Shown piece by piece: positions 24,480 to 37,336 of a stretch of 64,000 nucleotides of DNA. The stretch lies in the NCBI GenBank assembly GCA_008711295.1, contig VUYV01000792.1:1-64000 (forward strand), given 5' to 3'. Made by a program: the position numbers and the translations under genes. The DNA comes from Anarhynchus alexandrinus. Its lineage: Eukaryota; Chordata; Aves; Charadriiformes; Charadriidae. Position 1 is the stretch's first letter; the number at the start of each line of letters is the position of its first letter. Under the pieces are notes generated by a model. It was not told where the DNA came from and ran no database searches. It saw only the letters and a program-made list of their open reading frames with translations.

Positions 24480-24600
24480 CCATCGTGGCTCGAAGGCTGC
24501 CCGGCGCTTGCATCCCTCTCTCCCCTTCGCCGCTTCCCGCGGGGCTGCTGGCACCGTGCCCCGCGCCCCGGCGGAGGCTCTCGCTGAGCAATAGTCGAGG
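24480..24600. other. Small CpG-rich patch
   Basis: About 120 bases with many CpG dinucleotides (CCCGGCGC, CGCCGCTTCCCGCGGGG and CCCCGCGCCCCGGCGGA) sit in AT-leaning DNA. It may be a weak CpG island. No transcript feature is visible. Confidence 0.35.
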
Positions 24601-26295
24601 TCCTGCCCTCTGGTGAGTCAGAATTCCTCAACTGTTGATTCAGCAGTCTGAGCGTGATGGATAGCGCCGCAGGATTTTCTTAAAGGGATCATTAGGACCA
24701 TATACTGCTCTTCCATCTATTCATCTACCTCCTGCCTCCCCTGAGACCCGAGGGCAGGCGGTGACCTATCTGCAAAACCTGGGCAAGCCTGGAAACTGAC
24801 CAAAACAATGCAAACTTTTACTTTTTTAAATTTCAAGCCATATATCTTGCACGTACTGAACACCTTCTTGCTTCTGCGTTGCTGACTTTGCCCTATTTTG
24901 ACTCTAATTTACAGCTTCATTTGCCTTTGACACCTTCCTTTTCCAACAGCGTATTTTCCTCCACTGCCTTCATTGGGTCCGTGGATCAGGGTAGTTTCCC
25001 CTAACGCTTCCTTCATTTGCAGGGCACAAATCACAGGCAACTGCAAATGGTTGGATCCTTTTTTAAGGAAGACTCGGTAACTGAGTTCCTATTAATTTGT
25101 TTCCTAAATAAAACAGACTTTTCTAATTCCCATATGTTTCATGAGACATTTTCCATGTTCACCGAGAAACAGCTTAATGGAAAACAGAGGCGGTTTTAGG
25201 CGCTGGATTGGTACCCCATAACTGACCGAAGGTTTTCTGGCAAATATCAGGTGGTGACGTTTGTTTAAAGCGTGCATCAAGGAAGCATGGGATATTGGCA
25301 CTTGATGCGTTTCTAACACTCTTCACATTTCCAGAGCAGTTAGAAGCTGGCTAGAGAATTTCTGGCAAACTTTACTTGAGAACTACCCATCTGGAGCAGC
25401 ACTTTCCTAATTGGCCATCGTAAGAAACTCCTGATGAGCTTCTCAGGGACGCACAAAAGGAGTATAGTATGGAATGCCTTGAAGCTAGGCTGCCAGGGTA
25501 TTGCCTGGAGTGCATTAACCCTTCCTCCCCATTTTTTAATATATTGTGTCTAATCAGCAAATATTTAGAATTCTTTGTACCTCTTCCGATTAAATTGCTG
25601 TAAAGAGAGTTATTTGTGTTGCTATTCTAAATAACGAATTTATTTTATGAAGCATGCTTATAAATTCCTTGACCTGTACATCAGGATGTTTAATTATGTC
25701 GTCTGAGTGTTTTAATTTTTCTTAAAAAAAAAAAAAGTTTTAAATCTTATTGGGTGCTCTGCTCTGAAATGCTGAGTATTTCAAACTCTGTGGTATTAAA
25801 TTCCATTCAGGCTGCAGTCGATTACCAATTTCCAACATTAAGTATTAATTAGAACTCTATCTTGTTTCTAACCTAGCAAAAGTAATTTCCAAACTTCTGT
25901 GATGGATAGCATTGTTTTTGCCAAAAATGTCCTATGCCGTCTCTGCTGTGTTTATGTCTGTAGACATGCGTTGAAATCACAGTCGTCGCTGCAAAGTTGA
26001 CTTCCCCAAGAAATGGTTGCACAAGGTTTTTTTTGGAACGCACTCAGCTCATCCGTTTGGGTGGAGTTTCTCAATTCTGCGCTTACGTCTTTTCCTGTTA
26101 CACGTTGCGCCGGTTCTGCAGTTTGCCTTTCTGTGCTGTTTCACGTGTGTCTGTTGAAAAAAAAGATAAATCTAAAAGGATCGAGGTATTCCTAGAGCAT
26201 CCTCTGAAGCTGCCTTATATTGTCGCATGTGTGAAAAATCTTCTTTCATTAAAGAGGGTGGCGCTGGATGACTGCTGCGTCTTTAGTATGGAGTT

Positions 26296-26372
26296 ACAGT
26301 AGGGACCTCTGGAGTCCTCTGGTCCAGCCTCCCGACCAACCTCTTCCAGCGCTGATGTTGCTCAGCATCCTT
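26296..26372 (-). mobile_element. Probable ancient CR1 fragment, 3' region
   Basis: The plus strand reads AGGGACCTCTGGAGTCCTCT, then GGTCCAGCCTCCCGACCA. This resembles the mirror of an old CR1 3' UTR (GGACCTCTGGAGGTCATCTAG, then TCCAACCTCC). Similarity fades after about 26370. It is only a short, diverged piece, so the call is moderate. Confidence 0.5.
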
Positions 26373-27153
26373 CAGGATAGAGGATCTGGTGTTCCTTATG
26401 CAACTGATTTCCAGAACGAGAAGGTCGCTCTCACTAACGCTCAGGACTTCACCACTAAGAAAAGCTTAGGGACCGGTTGTGGAAAGATGTGTACTTTGCT
26501 AGGTCTAAATTTCCTTCCTTTGAAGCTGAAGGTATCATTCCTGAACTTCTGACTATGAGCATACTACCGGAATTTTAGAAGGCTGAGCATAAATATTTGA
26601 TCACAAAATGTTATGCATGAGCATGCATTTTTGGGGACACACACTTACTGCATATATTATTGTGGTAAGGCTGTTTTTCAGCATTCGGTGTTTATTTCTG
26701 GTTAATCAGAAACCTATTACTAGGCCAGCATTTATGGTGAGCTTTAATAAACAGAAATTAATGTAAACTTTATGGGAATTCTTTCAGGGAGGTATAAAAA
26801 CTTGAATCCAGAATGAGTTTCTCTGTGCACAGTGATTAATCGAGTTCTGTGAATCTCCCAGAACAACGAGAACTTTCAAGGTCAGTCTGCTGATGTGAGT
26901 TGTATACGCATCTCTGTGTGTAAACACAAATGTGTTGATCCCCAATGGTAACCTCAGAATAAGGAGGCCATGAGGAAAAAGAAGAGCTGGATTTACGGTG
27001 TGATAGCCATTCTACCAACAAACTCGTCCAGACCTAAATGAAAACCCCTCCGTTCACTTTATTAATGAACGCAGCTACGTCTAATGGAGCTATGGTGGAC
27101 AACAGTGGTGTTTAAAAAGCAATAAAATCAACTAATGCTTTCATTATAATAAT

Positions 27154-27268
27154 GATAACTACATCAAAGGGACATACGTACTCAGCAAAATGTCTCCTGT
27201 AGTGCATAAACATCACCACCACAGGAGATGTTTATTGCTTTCGCCATGCTCCCTTTGATGTATTTATC
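27154..27268. repeat. 115-bp foldback with 19-bp inverted ends
   Basis: The left end GATAACTACATCAAAGGGA and the right end TCCCTTTGATGTATTTATC are inverted copies with one mismatch in 19. Inside them an 8-bp stem (TCTCCTGT at 27193-27200, ACAGGAGA at 27221-27228) closes a 20-base loop. The two-tier shape could be a short MITE-like element, a structured RNA hairpin or an old inverted duplication. No direct target-site duplication is evident at the ends. Confidence 0.8.
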
Positions 27269-28121
27269 AGTTAAATGTATTAGTTCTGCTTCACAGTTGT
27301 GTGCAGAAATAGCACTAAGGAAGACCGTATTTTACATATGCTATACATAGCGTCGTAACCTTTAAATACCAGGATCAATAAATAAAATTAAGTCAAAACA
27401 GTTGACTACATTTAGTCAACGGTGTGGATGTTGACTACTCAGGGCAGCGCTGAGACTGCGGCTGCCTTCCTGGGTCAGCTTTGTGTCAGCTAGAAGGAAC
27501 ACAAATTCTAACGTCTGATTATGCAAATTTCTTATAGGAAATATTTTCTGTCATTAAGATGGAATTAATTAGGTCATGTCCTTAGACGAAAGAATGATGA
27601 ACCCCACTTTGTGCGTGTTGTGTGTGTGTGTGTATTTATTTTGTCTAAAAGTTACTGTTCCTTCTTCACTGATTTTGATACTGTGATTTAGATAATTACG
27701 TGGCATACTGGTTATTGGGCATTAGCTTCAGCTGAAATCACGTCAGCTATGTTGTAGCTTACTGGTACGCAGTGTCCATTTACGTGCCTGTGTAATTGCA
27801 GATGATGATGTCCTGCATTTACTTCAAGGACTGAAAGAAACGAATCTCTTGTCTTACTCAAAATAACCCGGGTTGTTTGTCCAGAAAGAAAATAAGTGCT
27901 ATTCCAGTCACGTGCACATAGACCATCTAACTTGAAACTCTCCTCTGTCATGGCCAATGCTTCCACCAGTTTCTGGGCCATGCAAGTTGATGTGGAATGC
28001 AGCAGGCCACCTACTGAATTACCAGAATGCTTGACACCGTCTATTTTTGCTTCTCTTTTGCATTGGGTTTTGGTTTTTTTCTTTGGTTGCAGAAGTACGG
28101 AAGGATAGGGAGTGATAATTA

Positions 28122-28136
28122 TGTGTGTGTGTGTGT
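28122..28136. repeat. (GT)n microsatellite
   Basis: A run of GT dinucleotides occurs in TATGTGTGTGTGTGTGTTTG. A similar short run is at 27618-27632. Confidence 0.85.
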
Positions 28137-31049
28137 TTGTGGAGTTTTGCATTAATTGATGTGTCATTAACAGATCCAAACAGCCTTGTTTGGTTTAAGG
28201 TTCTCTACTAATAATAGAAGTTAAAGGTACATTTTTGTTGTATCTTGCCAGTAGCTTGAACAAGTATGTTACAAAAGTACTTTAGTCATTGTTTGATTAG
28301 TTTTCTGGCAGAACAAAACGCACATTTTGGGTTGAGTTTTTTCCCACCCAACACCTTGCGGATGTCTATAGTGCTTGAGGGAGCAGATGCTGGAGCTCTC
28401 TTTTCCAGAACAGCTGAGAACAAGGAGTTGCTGTGTGACACAGCGCATTGACTGCTGCGTGCGCGCGCAGCAGCGGAGACTTCTCCGTGCGCTCTGCCCG
28501 TGGCCATCAACACTCAACGCTCAACCTCGTTACGCCGAGAAGTACCCAATAAGCAGCGCCTTACAGCTCTTCTATAGGAGATGCCTTTGTGACCAAGAGC
28601 GAGGGAATATTTGGAATATCTCTAGCCTGTCTGTCCAACAGCGTTTTCGCAGGGAAACACGTCAGCGCTGTCGGTATTATTGTGACAGGATCAATTAACG
28701 AGAAACGAACCGCTTGCCTTATTGAAAAATATTTTTACGTACTGAAATGTTGTCTGCTCTAAAGGGCGCTCTTTGAGCACGGGTGTTCGAGATGCGAACA
28801 ACTTGACGCTTCCATCATGTCATTCTTAGCATGCGGCATGTAATCATTTCAGCCAAGCAAACAAATGCTTATATAGGAATGAAATATATGGGATACGAGA
28901 CACAGATCGCAAAAGATGTAAGAAATTCCTTAATTATACCATTTCCAAATAATTTTTTTTTGTTTGCACTTTTAGTTTAATTTTTTAATGTGCTAATCTT
29001 TCAGTAATTACTAGTTAATACTGATAATTGATTGAGTGTGGCTCTTAAAATGTTACATTGTTGATCTTTTATTTGTAACTAATCAAAGACTTAATTATTT
29101 ATTGGTTACATTGCATGTCACATTTAATAGGGTTATGTCTGGGCATAGGATATTTTCGTTAATTATACAGGAAAATCTTGTTTAAAGGCAAATAGCTCGA
29201 TCAGTCTATTTCTTTTATTTCTATATATCTTATATATCTTATATTTCTGTTTCTGTTATTCTGGTCATATATTAAATAACAGGAATTCAAGAGAGAAATT
29301 GTCTTCTGAGATCTCTGTGATTTTTATAAGGACCGGAAAAGGGACCTCGCAGTTATTTACCTCTCATTTTTATAAGCCAACAAGTGTGATTGTATACAAG
29401 TGCTTGTTACTTCCACATTGATTTGGGCTTCCTTAATGCCAAAATACATAATGTTGCACGTGTCTTGACTGCTAATTTCCCTCATGTCTGTCAAAAAAAT
29501 CTGGGTTTAGATAAAGATGACCTTCCTCTTTGCCTGTTTCTGCTCGGTAGTGTTGAGCTTAAAATTTGAAAAAAACTCGCCTCCAAAGTGAATTGGAAGT
29601 TGTGCTTCTGGAAATACACACTTTGGAAAGATGGTTGGCTTTTTGTGTTCGGCTCATCTGTCATGTCAAGGCTCGTGTCTTTTAATACATGGCGGTTAAG
29701 TGAAACTCGGTCAAATCACAGGCTCCCCCTCCAGAGACGCTTGGCTTTAACTTTTCATGAGTTTCCCGAGGCAAAAGCAAGGTGTAAAAAGGTGAGGGGT
29801 TTCACGTGAGAGAGGGTTCTGTTCCTCCGGAGCAAAGCTGGCGAGGTAGCGCGCTCCTGCCCCGAGGAGGGGGGCCGGATGGCCACCGCGGGCTCCGCGG
29901 AGTCCCTGCGCTCCCGAGAGGGAAAATTCCTGGGGAAACACTGAAAGAGGCGCAGTGACACATCTTCCGCAATGTCCGAGGACGGGAAACCAGTAGGCGT
30001 TAGGAGTCAGCATCCCGAATGTGAGCAAGGTGCCTGGCAAGGGACCGGTGGTGGTGGGGCTGATAGTGGGTTGCGATAAGGCCTCGGGAAAGACACCACG
30101 GCTCTGCGAGAGCGGCATTTCTGAGAGAGCCCCAGGGATTATAGGGGTGAGGAACTGGGGACTCGGAGTAACTGCCTTGAGAAAACTGATCTAAATGGAG
30201 GGTTCTCGTTAAAAAGCTTGACGTGGAGGGTCAGGACCTGTGCCTATCTCCGGTTACCTGGAAAAAAGCAGCCTGTTACCTTGTTTTAATTGGAAAACGG
30301 CCCAAGCTTTGAATTCACATCACTCCGGGAAGTGAGATCTGATCCAGATTAGTATCAGAGTGTGCTAAAGCTGCCTAAGAGCTCAAATCTCATTTAGAGA
30401 TTGCCTTCATGTTCTCCCAAAAATGTCATATCGCTCAATTGTTATGTTTTTTTCCCAGGTGCTGGAGACTATAAAACATACTAGATGTCTTTTCAGTAAT
30501 GTGAAAAGTGATTTTTTTTTTTTCCCCAAGATTATACTGCAAAGGGAAAACATTGGAGTTGAAAAGAATTTTTAGTAGGAGTACATGAGTCTGCCACAAA
30601 TAGGATGAAGGAAAATAAAACAAAATGGATTTATAAACCATAAAAGCACTGTCAGGATTTTAAAACGCTAGTACTCGCTGCTGCCGTTAAAGCTGTACAT
30701 GGCTTTTTCTTCCTTCTTCCTGTTGCTGGTACTCTGCGTTCCGACAACACCTACGAAGCAGCGAGTGCCGTAACCAGCCCGAGCCCCGCAAGGGCCTCCT
30801 GCCCCTCCTTGGGTGTATTTTGGAGTGACTTCAACAGGTTTGTGTGAAGGAACTCAGCTTCTCTTGGTCATAAGAGAGACTAGTGAAGTCTAGCCCCAGT
30901 TAAGGACGTAGAAGGTATTGTTGCTGCAGGGATAATAGAGAAGAGTTGGCTAAATGTGTTTCTTGTGGACAGGTTTTCGTAGCTTCTCAGCTGTGGAAGA
31001 CGTAAGGGATGAACAGACCCAGGACCTGAACGCGGTGGGAGGGATGGCA

Positions 31050-31497
31050 AAGGGCTGCAAAGGTGATGAGGGGACTGGAGCATCTCTCTTATGAGGAGAG
31101 GCTGAGGGACTTGGGGCTTTTTAGTCTGGAGAAGAGAAGACCGAGGGGGGATCTTATCAACCCTTATAAATAATTCAAGGGAGGGTGCCAGGGGGATGGG
31201 AACAGTCTGTTTTCAGTGGTGCCCAGTGACAGGACAAGAGGGAACGGGCACAAACTTGACCGTAGGAAGTCCCATCTCAACCTGAGGAGGAACTTCTCTC
31301 CTGTGCGGGTGGCAGAGCCCTGGCACAGGCTGCCCAGAGAGGTGGGGGAGTCTCCCACTCTGGAGCCATTCCAAACCCGCCTGGACGCCGTCCTGTGCCA
31401 CTGCTGGAGGTGCCCCTGCTCTGGCAGGGGGTGGATGGAATGATCTCCAGAAGTCCCTTCCAACCCTCACCACTCTGGCATTCTGTGAGTCTGTGAT
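31050..31497 (+). mobile_element. CR1 LINE fragment, ORF2 C-terminus and 3' UTR (older type)
   Basis: It starts near GGGCTGCAAAGGTGATGAGG and reads through [24 protein letters not shown] codons, the [20 protein letters not shown] segment and [20 protein letters not shown]. It ends GATCTCCAGAAGTCCCTTCC, CAACC...ATTCTGTGAGTCTGTGA. A TAA near the codons for the NPYK motif breaks the long frame. The [12 protein letters not shown] motif and the CTGTGA tail distinguish it from the young group. Confidence 0.95.
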
Positions 31498-33892
31498 GGA
31501 GACAGCGGGGACGGGGGTCCAGTCCTGTGGAGTGCCCTTCCCTCGGCCTCCGGGCTTACACAGCCCTCACCTGCATCTGTGGTGCTCGAAGCTGTGAGGG
31601 ACTGGTCTGCTGTCTGCCCCCATACCGTCATGTCTCTCTGGAGGAGCTGGTTCAGAGCTGGATCTTCTCCTCTTCTGTTTCCCTTCAAGTGAGCAACTTT
31701 CTTCTCTCCATTTTGTGGTGTGACCTCTGCTTTCCCTGCATATTTTTAGTTGGGAGCTCTCAATTCACCGCGCTGGTGACACTCCAAGTGCTTCGCGACA
31801 TATGGAAATTAAGAGCAATCCTGAATTGGAACATTTTCTACCTTTCGGTCCCCTAAGGCTGCTGGAAGCCACACAGCTCGTGGCTTCGGCTGAATACAGG
31901 GAGCGTGTTGCGAGTGTTAGAATTCAAATTGCTCATCAAAAGCCATCGTTATGGACAATGATGGATTCAAACTGCTTTAATAAATAACATTATGTTGTCC
32001 TCTTTAGCAGAGCAGCCAAGTCATGGCATTAATCTTTGGAGGCTGGAGCGGGGCAGCGCCGTTCGTTAGAAGTGCAGTTCTGATGAGGGGTTTTGGGGGG
32101 AGGTTGTTTTGGTTTTTTTTTTAAAACCTAACCAGAAAATGAAATGCTTCTAACCCAAGGTGATACTAACACAGATTCCCCACAGCAGATGCACTGGTTT
32201 TGCAGTAAGTGATACATTTCAGAGCTTGCAAGATGCAGTGTCTCCTGAAAATAAAATCCTCTTGCTGCTTTCCAGATTGTCGGCGAGGTCCATGTCGCAT
32301 CGCTTTCTGCTCAGCGCGTGCCTGGAGAAAACGCTGTGCCATTTTATTGCCCGTTTCCACTTCAGAAGCTGTCTGGAATTCACCCTTTCTTGATTTGTGT
32401 TTTCCTAGTGCGTGACGCGGTCCCCTCCTAAGCGCGCCTCGGCTTTTTGGGTTGCGTTTGTTGTGCTTCGTGCAGGGTGAGCTCTCCTGAGCGCGCCACT
32501 TCATAACGAAGCGGGAGGCTAATCACACCCTCATTAGCTTCGAAGAGAACCACAGATATTCTTTTTCTTTCTGCTCTGGCTGGAGATTTAGTTTAGCTTA
32601 AAGGAAACGGAGCCGATGCTAACGAGAATACATTGTCTCAATTTGCATATTAGATGAGATAAATATTGAGTTAATTTACACCTAAGATGGTTTTTATTGC
32701 AATCTACATGTTCCACAGTTATATCCAATATATTTTACACACCAACTGTGTATAGTTTGGAGGAATAATGTGAAAATATGTTACTTTGATGAGGAAAACA
32801 AAAGGGGGGCTGTTTCTATTATCTAGATTGGTTTGCATTTGGTTTTGAAAATCTTAATAATAATTTAAACTACTTTATACTCATACCCTCTGAGTCTGTC
32901 TGCTGGTAGCTACGTGTGGAAACATCAACAGCCGTGTGAGTAAGTGCCTACAGCCAGTCTGCAAGCATCCTTGAAAGCCGTGGAGATACCTGCTCACCTT
33001 AGCTGCTGAAAAGTATGAGAAAGTTCAGAGAGTACGTGGTGGACTGGGCTTTTCTCTTGTATGGAAGGGATTGCAGGAGCAAAATCTGGGCATGAAAATA
33101 AACCCACCAAAATTTAAATTGTTTGAACCACGTCTCCTTGGATGATAATTCATGGGACCATTCAACCAAAACTGTGCTTTGTTGATTCCATGTCATGACT
33201 CATGATGGTAGGACACGGTGTACTAGAAATTTCAGGTTTGGAAGACAAAATACTCATGTGGATATACTTAAATTATTTAATTAGTGTAGACATAGATGGT
33301 TGGAAAGAACCCAAAGGGTTTACAAAACGGAACAAAAGGTACTCTGGATGTTTTAGAATTTCTGCTTCCTCTGGCTTCTCTCTCCGGCTGTATTTCCTCA
33401 TTGTAGGTGGGAGAAGCATCTTTGCAAATCTTACTAACACAACAATTTCATTCTCTGATTATCTTCTGACTATAATATTTTTATTTTTTTTTCTGGAGAA
33501 GGGGAATGTGTTTTTGTGCAGCAGAGAGGACTTCAATCAAGCTTTGTAAGGCAATGCACTGCCTGTGTGTCCACAGACATTAATCATATTGTGAAACATG
33601 ACTAACATTTGCAGGTGTTTTGCAAAATGCTGGGCTTATTGTTACACTACTTGACTTTTCCACTTGTCCACTATGTCAAATGTTTGAAATGCCAAGCATG
33701 TTGCCGAAAGCCTATCATTTTTTAAAAAAGTTGCATTCTGAGGCATAGCAGTACTGGGCATTCTTTGCTACAGTTCATAGCAACAGCTCAGTCTGCTGTG
33801 GGAAACAGTCTTAACAACAATTTCTGATTAGAATAGTAAAAAATACATATATCTCTTCTTTCAAATTTTATATTTTTATATTTGTATTTCCT
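31498..33892. other. Non-coding stretch, no gene recognised
   Basis: No exon or RNA gene is recognised. A possible regulatory block at 32520-32720 is listed separately. G-rich (32092-32103) and T-rich (32113-32122) runs are present. Confidence 0.5.
32520..32720. promoter_or_regulatory. Candidate conserved AT-rich regulatory block
   Basis: Single-copy sequence containing TCATTAGCTTCG, an octamer-like ATTTGCATATTAGATG, and GTTAATTTACAC, with no coding potential and no repeat. ATTTGCAT is the known POU-factor octamer. Calling it an enhancer is inference and needs cross-species alignment. Confidence 0.25.
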
Positions 33893-34010
33893 CTGTTTGG
33901 TTAGCGATGCCCAGATCTGATCATGGTATTCCAGCTGAGATCTCGCGACTGAGATGGGCGAGAGCAGCGCTGGGATTACGACTGCTCCTGCTGGTTGTGC
34001 TTCAAGAGTA
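33893..34010 (-). mobile_element. Ancient CR1 fragment (ORF2 C-terminal half)
   Basis: The minus strand encodes VVIPALLSPISVARSQLEYH, then DQIWASLTKQRKYK. This lines up with the CR1 block normally written [20 protein letters not shown] plus WAPQYK. Spacing and several key residues (P, L, RxQLEY, W, A) are retained, while substitutions show great age. Confidence 0.65.
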
Positions 34011-34513
34011 GCGTCACGTTTTTGTTCATGTGCGTCCTGTGATCCGCTACAGCCCTGTATTCTCTGTTGAAGCACTGCTAGGCAACTACCTGCTCCTCCT
34101 TCTGTATTTGTGCAGTTAATTGTTGGTGCCAGGGTGTAGTATTTTGAACTTCGTGCTACCCAATTGTATTTTTTCAGGCCGTTTCTCCCAGATATTAGCA
34201 GGTAAGCTCGTGCCGCCGAGTCANCTTTCAGGCTGTTTCTCCCGTATTTTAGGACATTTAGGACATTAGCAGGTAAGCTCGTGCCGCCGAGTCAGCCTGC
34301 CTACGCAGAATACTTGGCGTCTGTTCTCATGGTCAGGTGTGCAAACGTAAACCTCATTGTTACTGATCTCAGCTATCCTGAGAGTTACTTCTTCACTTGG
34401 CAACAACATGTCTACAAAAACTCAAGCTTGAAGAGACCTACATGTCCTGAGGGTCCTGTTCTGTAAGAAGGAAACAGTTTTACCGGACAGTTGAACGTTG
34501 TGTTGCATCAGCG
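34011..34513. other. Non-coding spacer with a duplicated block
   Basis: No gene. It contains the duplication at 34172-34294 with one undetermined base at 34224. Confidence 0.6.
34172..34294. repeat. Imperfect local duplication flanking an N
   Basis: A block starting TTTCAGGC and ending in a 30-base unit (ATTAGCAGGTAAGCTCG...GAGTCA) occurs at 34172-34223 and again at 34226-34294. The last 30 bases are identical. The second copy has extra TTTAGGACA units. An N at 34224 sits exactly between the copies, so this may be an assembly or consensus artefact rather than a true duplication. Confidence 0.85.
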
Positions 34514-34778
34514 TAGAATCATAGAATTGTCTAGGTTGGAAGAGACCCTCGGGATCATCGAGTCCAACCATCTACCCTACTCTACAAAGTTCTCCCCTAC
34601 ACCATATCCCCCAACACCACATCTAAACGGCTCTTCAACACCTCCAGGGATGGTGACTCAACCCCCTCCCTGGGCAGCCTCTTCCAATGCCCGACCACTC
34701 TTTCTGGGAAAAATTCTTTCCTAATGTTTAGTCTAAACCTACCCTGTTGGAGCTTGAAGCCATTCCCTCTTCCCTCAT
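34514..34778 (-). mobile_element. CR1 LINE fragment, 3' end (different older type)
   Basis: Mirror of a CR1 tail: TAGAATCATAGAATTGTCTA, GGTTGGAAGAGACCCTCGGG, ATCATCGAGTCCAACCATC. Next come the conserved CAACACCTCCAGGGATGGTG and CAATGCCCGACCACTCTTTC blocks, up to GAGCTTGAAGCCATTCCCTC. Its internal UTR (CTACCCTACTCTACAAAGTT) differs from all other copies here, marking a separate subfamily. Confidence 0.93.
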
Positions 34779-37315
34779 GTTCATGATGGTGGCACCTATG
34801 TATCCCTGAGGGGTGTTTCTTGAATACCTTGAGTCTGATAGCAGATGCAGCAGCAAAGCAATGGAATATTTTATATATTCGTCTCCGGTTAGTGTAAGTA
34901 CAGGAAGCTCCGCTTCAGCTACAGATTAGAATGTTTTTACTGTAAAATGGAGAAATTGTAAAAACAATTGTTTCTTGAACAAGTAACTCTAAAGAAGACA
35001 ACCTGTCTCCTTTGAAACACGAAACTAATGCAAGAAGTGCTTCCTAATCTTAAAGCTGATGAGGCAATGCTGGGGAAAGAGTATTTTTGAGTATATGCCA
35101 TTATTTAATTCTTTTACGCTCTCTTTACATAAACAACCTCGGAGAAATATAACAAAACCCTCATCAAAGAGGAGTTTAACTTTGAAATGAACGAAACATT
35201 ATGCTTGGTGCTTGGTTTTTTCCCTCTCCCATTGAAAAATACCTCTCGTTCTTTGAGAATTGAGAAAAAGAAATGTTATCCATAAACAACTACTTAATTA
35301 AGCTATAGGAGAGACGATTGGGAAACGATGGTACTGACAGATCTTGCCGAAACGTGTAACCTTCTTCCAGTTCAGATGTACGAATAGGTGTGCTGTCACG
35401 TCACCTATAGCGACCCCTGCTCTTCTCCCCAGGTCTCGTTTTCTACCCTTTCTCCACTGGACTGCTGAAGCAGTTTCTGTGTCCCCACAGCCTTCCCATG
35501 TCAGAGAAAGAGGAGAAGACGCTTTGTACTTTCTCCCTTTACTACCATGTGGGCAGAGAAAAACTAACCCGTCTGAACTCGGTAATAGCAGAAGCTGTCA
35601 TTGTATACTTGTGCAAGGAATAATTTAAGATGCTTATGTAGCCTTTACAGAAAGGGAAAAATATTTCCAACTCTCAGCAAAATCTTTTACAAATACATCT
35701 GCATTTGGGATGATTCAGAGGAGAGTATGTGAAATAAATCAGGTGGTAAAGGCTATAACAAGCATCATAAAAGATTCAGTAAGGTATTGAATTGGTCTGG
35801 ATGAAAAGAAAACAAACATAAATCACTAGGCTTCAATTAATGTTGTGTCAGGTTTGGTCCCGGATTTTTTTTTTCCCCCTACTTAATAATGTTCACTGAA
35901 AAAAGCATCAAGTTAAAAAGGGACGTGGGGAATTTTTGCAGGCTACATCACAGATGTCGCAGATGTCGCAGACTATCAGGGACAGCGGAGAGTGATGATA
36001 GAAAGCGTGATAATAGCTTTATGTTGCTTTTATGTAGCTCCCTGTCCCCTAATGCACTCACTTTCTGTTCTAGAGCACAACTGGCCAACGCTTTAAAGTC
36101 ACACTCGCATCCTTCCAGTTGCGATGTATCTGACTTCAGCAAGTAGAAAGCGAAAGTCTTAAAAATGTATATATTACTATAATATATGTATGTGTTATCG
36201 CTAGACTTTCAGCAGTTCAGAGGTACTTTTCATTTTTAAATGGAATAAAGTCTCAGTCTCGTTGGCAGATTGTGGGCTGCTGTTGATTCCTTTTGCTCCA
36301 TCGCAGCAAATGAAAAAAGCAGTAATTTTAGTTTTATGGTTTTGAACTTTGCGATTATCACTGCAATCTCTTTGCTGTAATTTATCAGAGTAGTCTTCGA
36401 AAATCTACTTGAATTGAAACAATTGATAAAATAGATTTTTTTTAAAAAGTTATATTTAGACTGGATTTCCACAGAGAAGGTTATGTCTTTATAGCTGTGA
36501 CTGCTGTATTGCTTGAAGAGAATGATGTATGCCTACGTAGGCTTTAAAAATAAAAAGGGAACGGCCTTTGAATTTGATCAAATCTGATCGTAAAAATAAA
36601 AGCTATCGAATATGAAAAGGACACGAAGAGAATCAGAGTGGTGGCAGGTTATAAAGTGAAACGGTCATTGAGTGAGGCTCATTTTAAACACTTGTATTAA
36701 AATTTAAAGGAATTAAATGATCATATATTAATTATCCACATAAATTGAAAATATGAGCCAAGAACGTGGAAAATGGCAGTAGCCTAGTGATTGCTTTGCT
36801 CTCGGTCTCTAACAAGGCAAAGCTTTAAAAAACTTCTGTAGTTTTTCAGTTAAGAATTAATTCCTAAAAGACTAAAGAAAGTCTCAGTGATGCAGACCAA
36901 AATGTTTCCACGTCATTTTCTGTAAGCAGCCGACTGGGCCTTGCGAAGAAAAACGCATCTCACCATTTAGCATGCGGATATGGAACAGCTGAGTTTGGTT
37001 ATTGCCTATTTCTCGTGAAGGTTGATAATTGCAGTGTTTACACGGAACTTTAAATGAAGGTGTCTCTGATTCTCTAGATTTCCGTTTAACTAAGAGTCAA
37101 TGTCTTTATGCCTCATGGACCGTGCCCGTTATAGAAATAGTTCTTACACTTTGTCACCCCTCTCTTGAAACTTAATATTTTCAGCTTTGTTTCTGACTTT
37201 ATAAATATCTCAGTGCCTGAAGCAGCAGATGGGGAGAAATGGCACAGTAATCTGTCTCAAAAGTTCTTGCATTGCTGTCTCTCTCTCACATTTTAAAAAT
37301 TCAGAGATAAAAAAA

Positions 37316-37336
37316 CCCCCCCCCCCCCCCCCCCCN
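37316..37336. repeat. Poly-C run (20 C) ending in an N
   Basis: Twenty C residues are followed by an undetermined base at 37336. The real run length is uncertain. Confidence 0.9.

Larger units (their letters stand above)
19894..26295. other. Non-coding stretch, no gene recognised
   Basis: AT-leaning single-copy DNA. A CpG-rich patch (24480-24600), G-rich runs (20383-20396 and 23511-23536) and A-runs (23768-23780 and 25724-25736) are present. No exon, RNA gene or clear transposon could be supported. Confidence 0.5.
26373..31049. other. Non-coding stretch, no gene recognised
   Basis: AT-rich single-copy DNA. It contains a 115-bp foldback (27154-27268), short GT runs (27618-27632 and 28122-28136), a TATATCTTA-type tract (29223-29245) and a GC-rich patch at 29825-29965. 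No exon could be supported. Confidence 0.5.
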
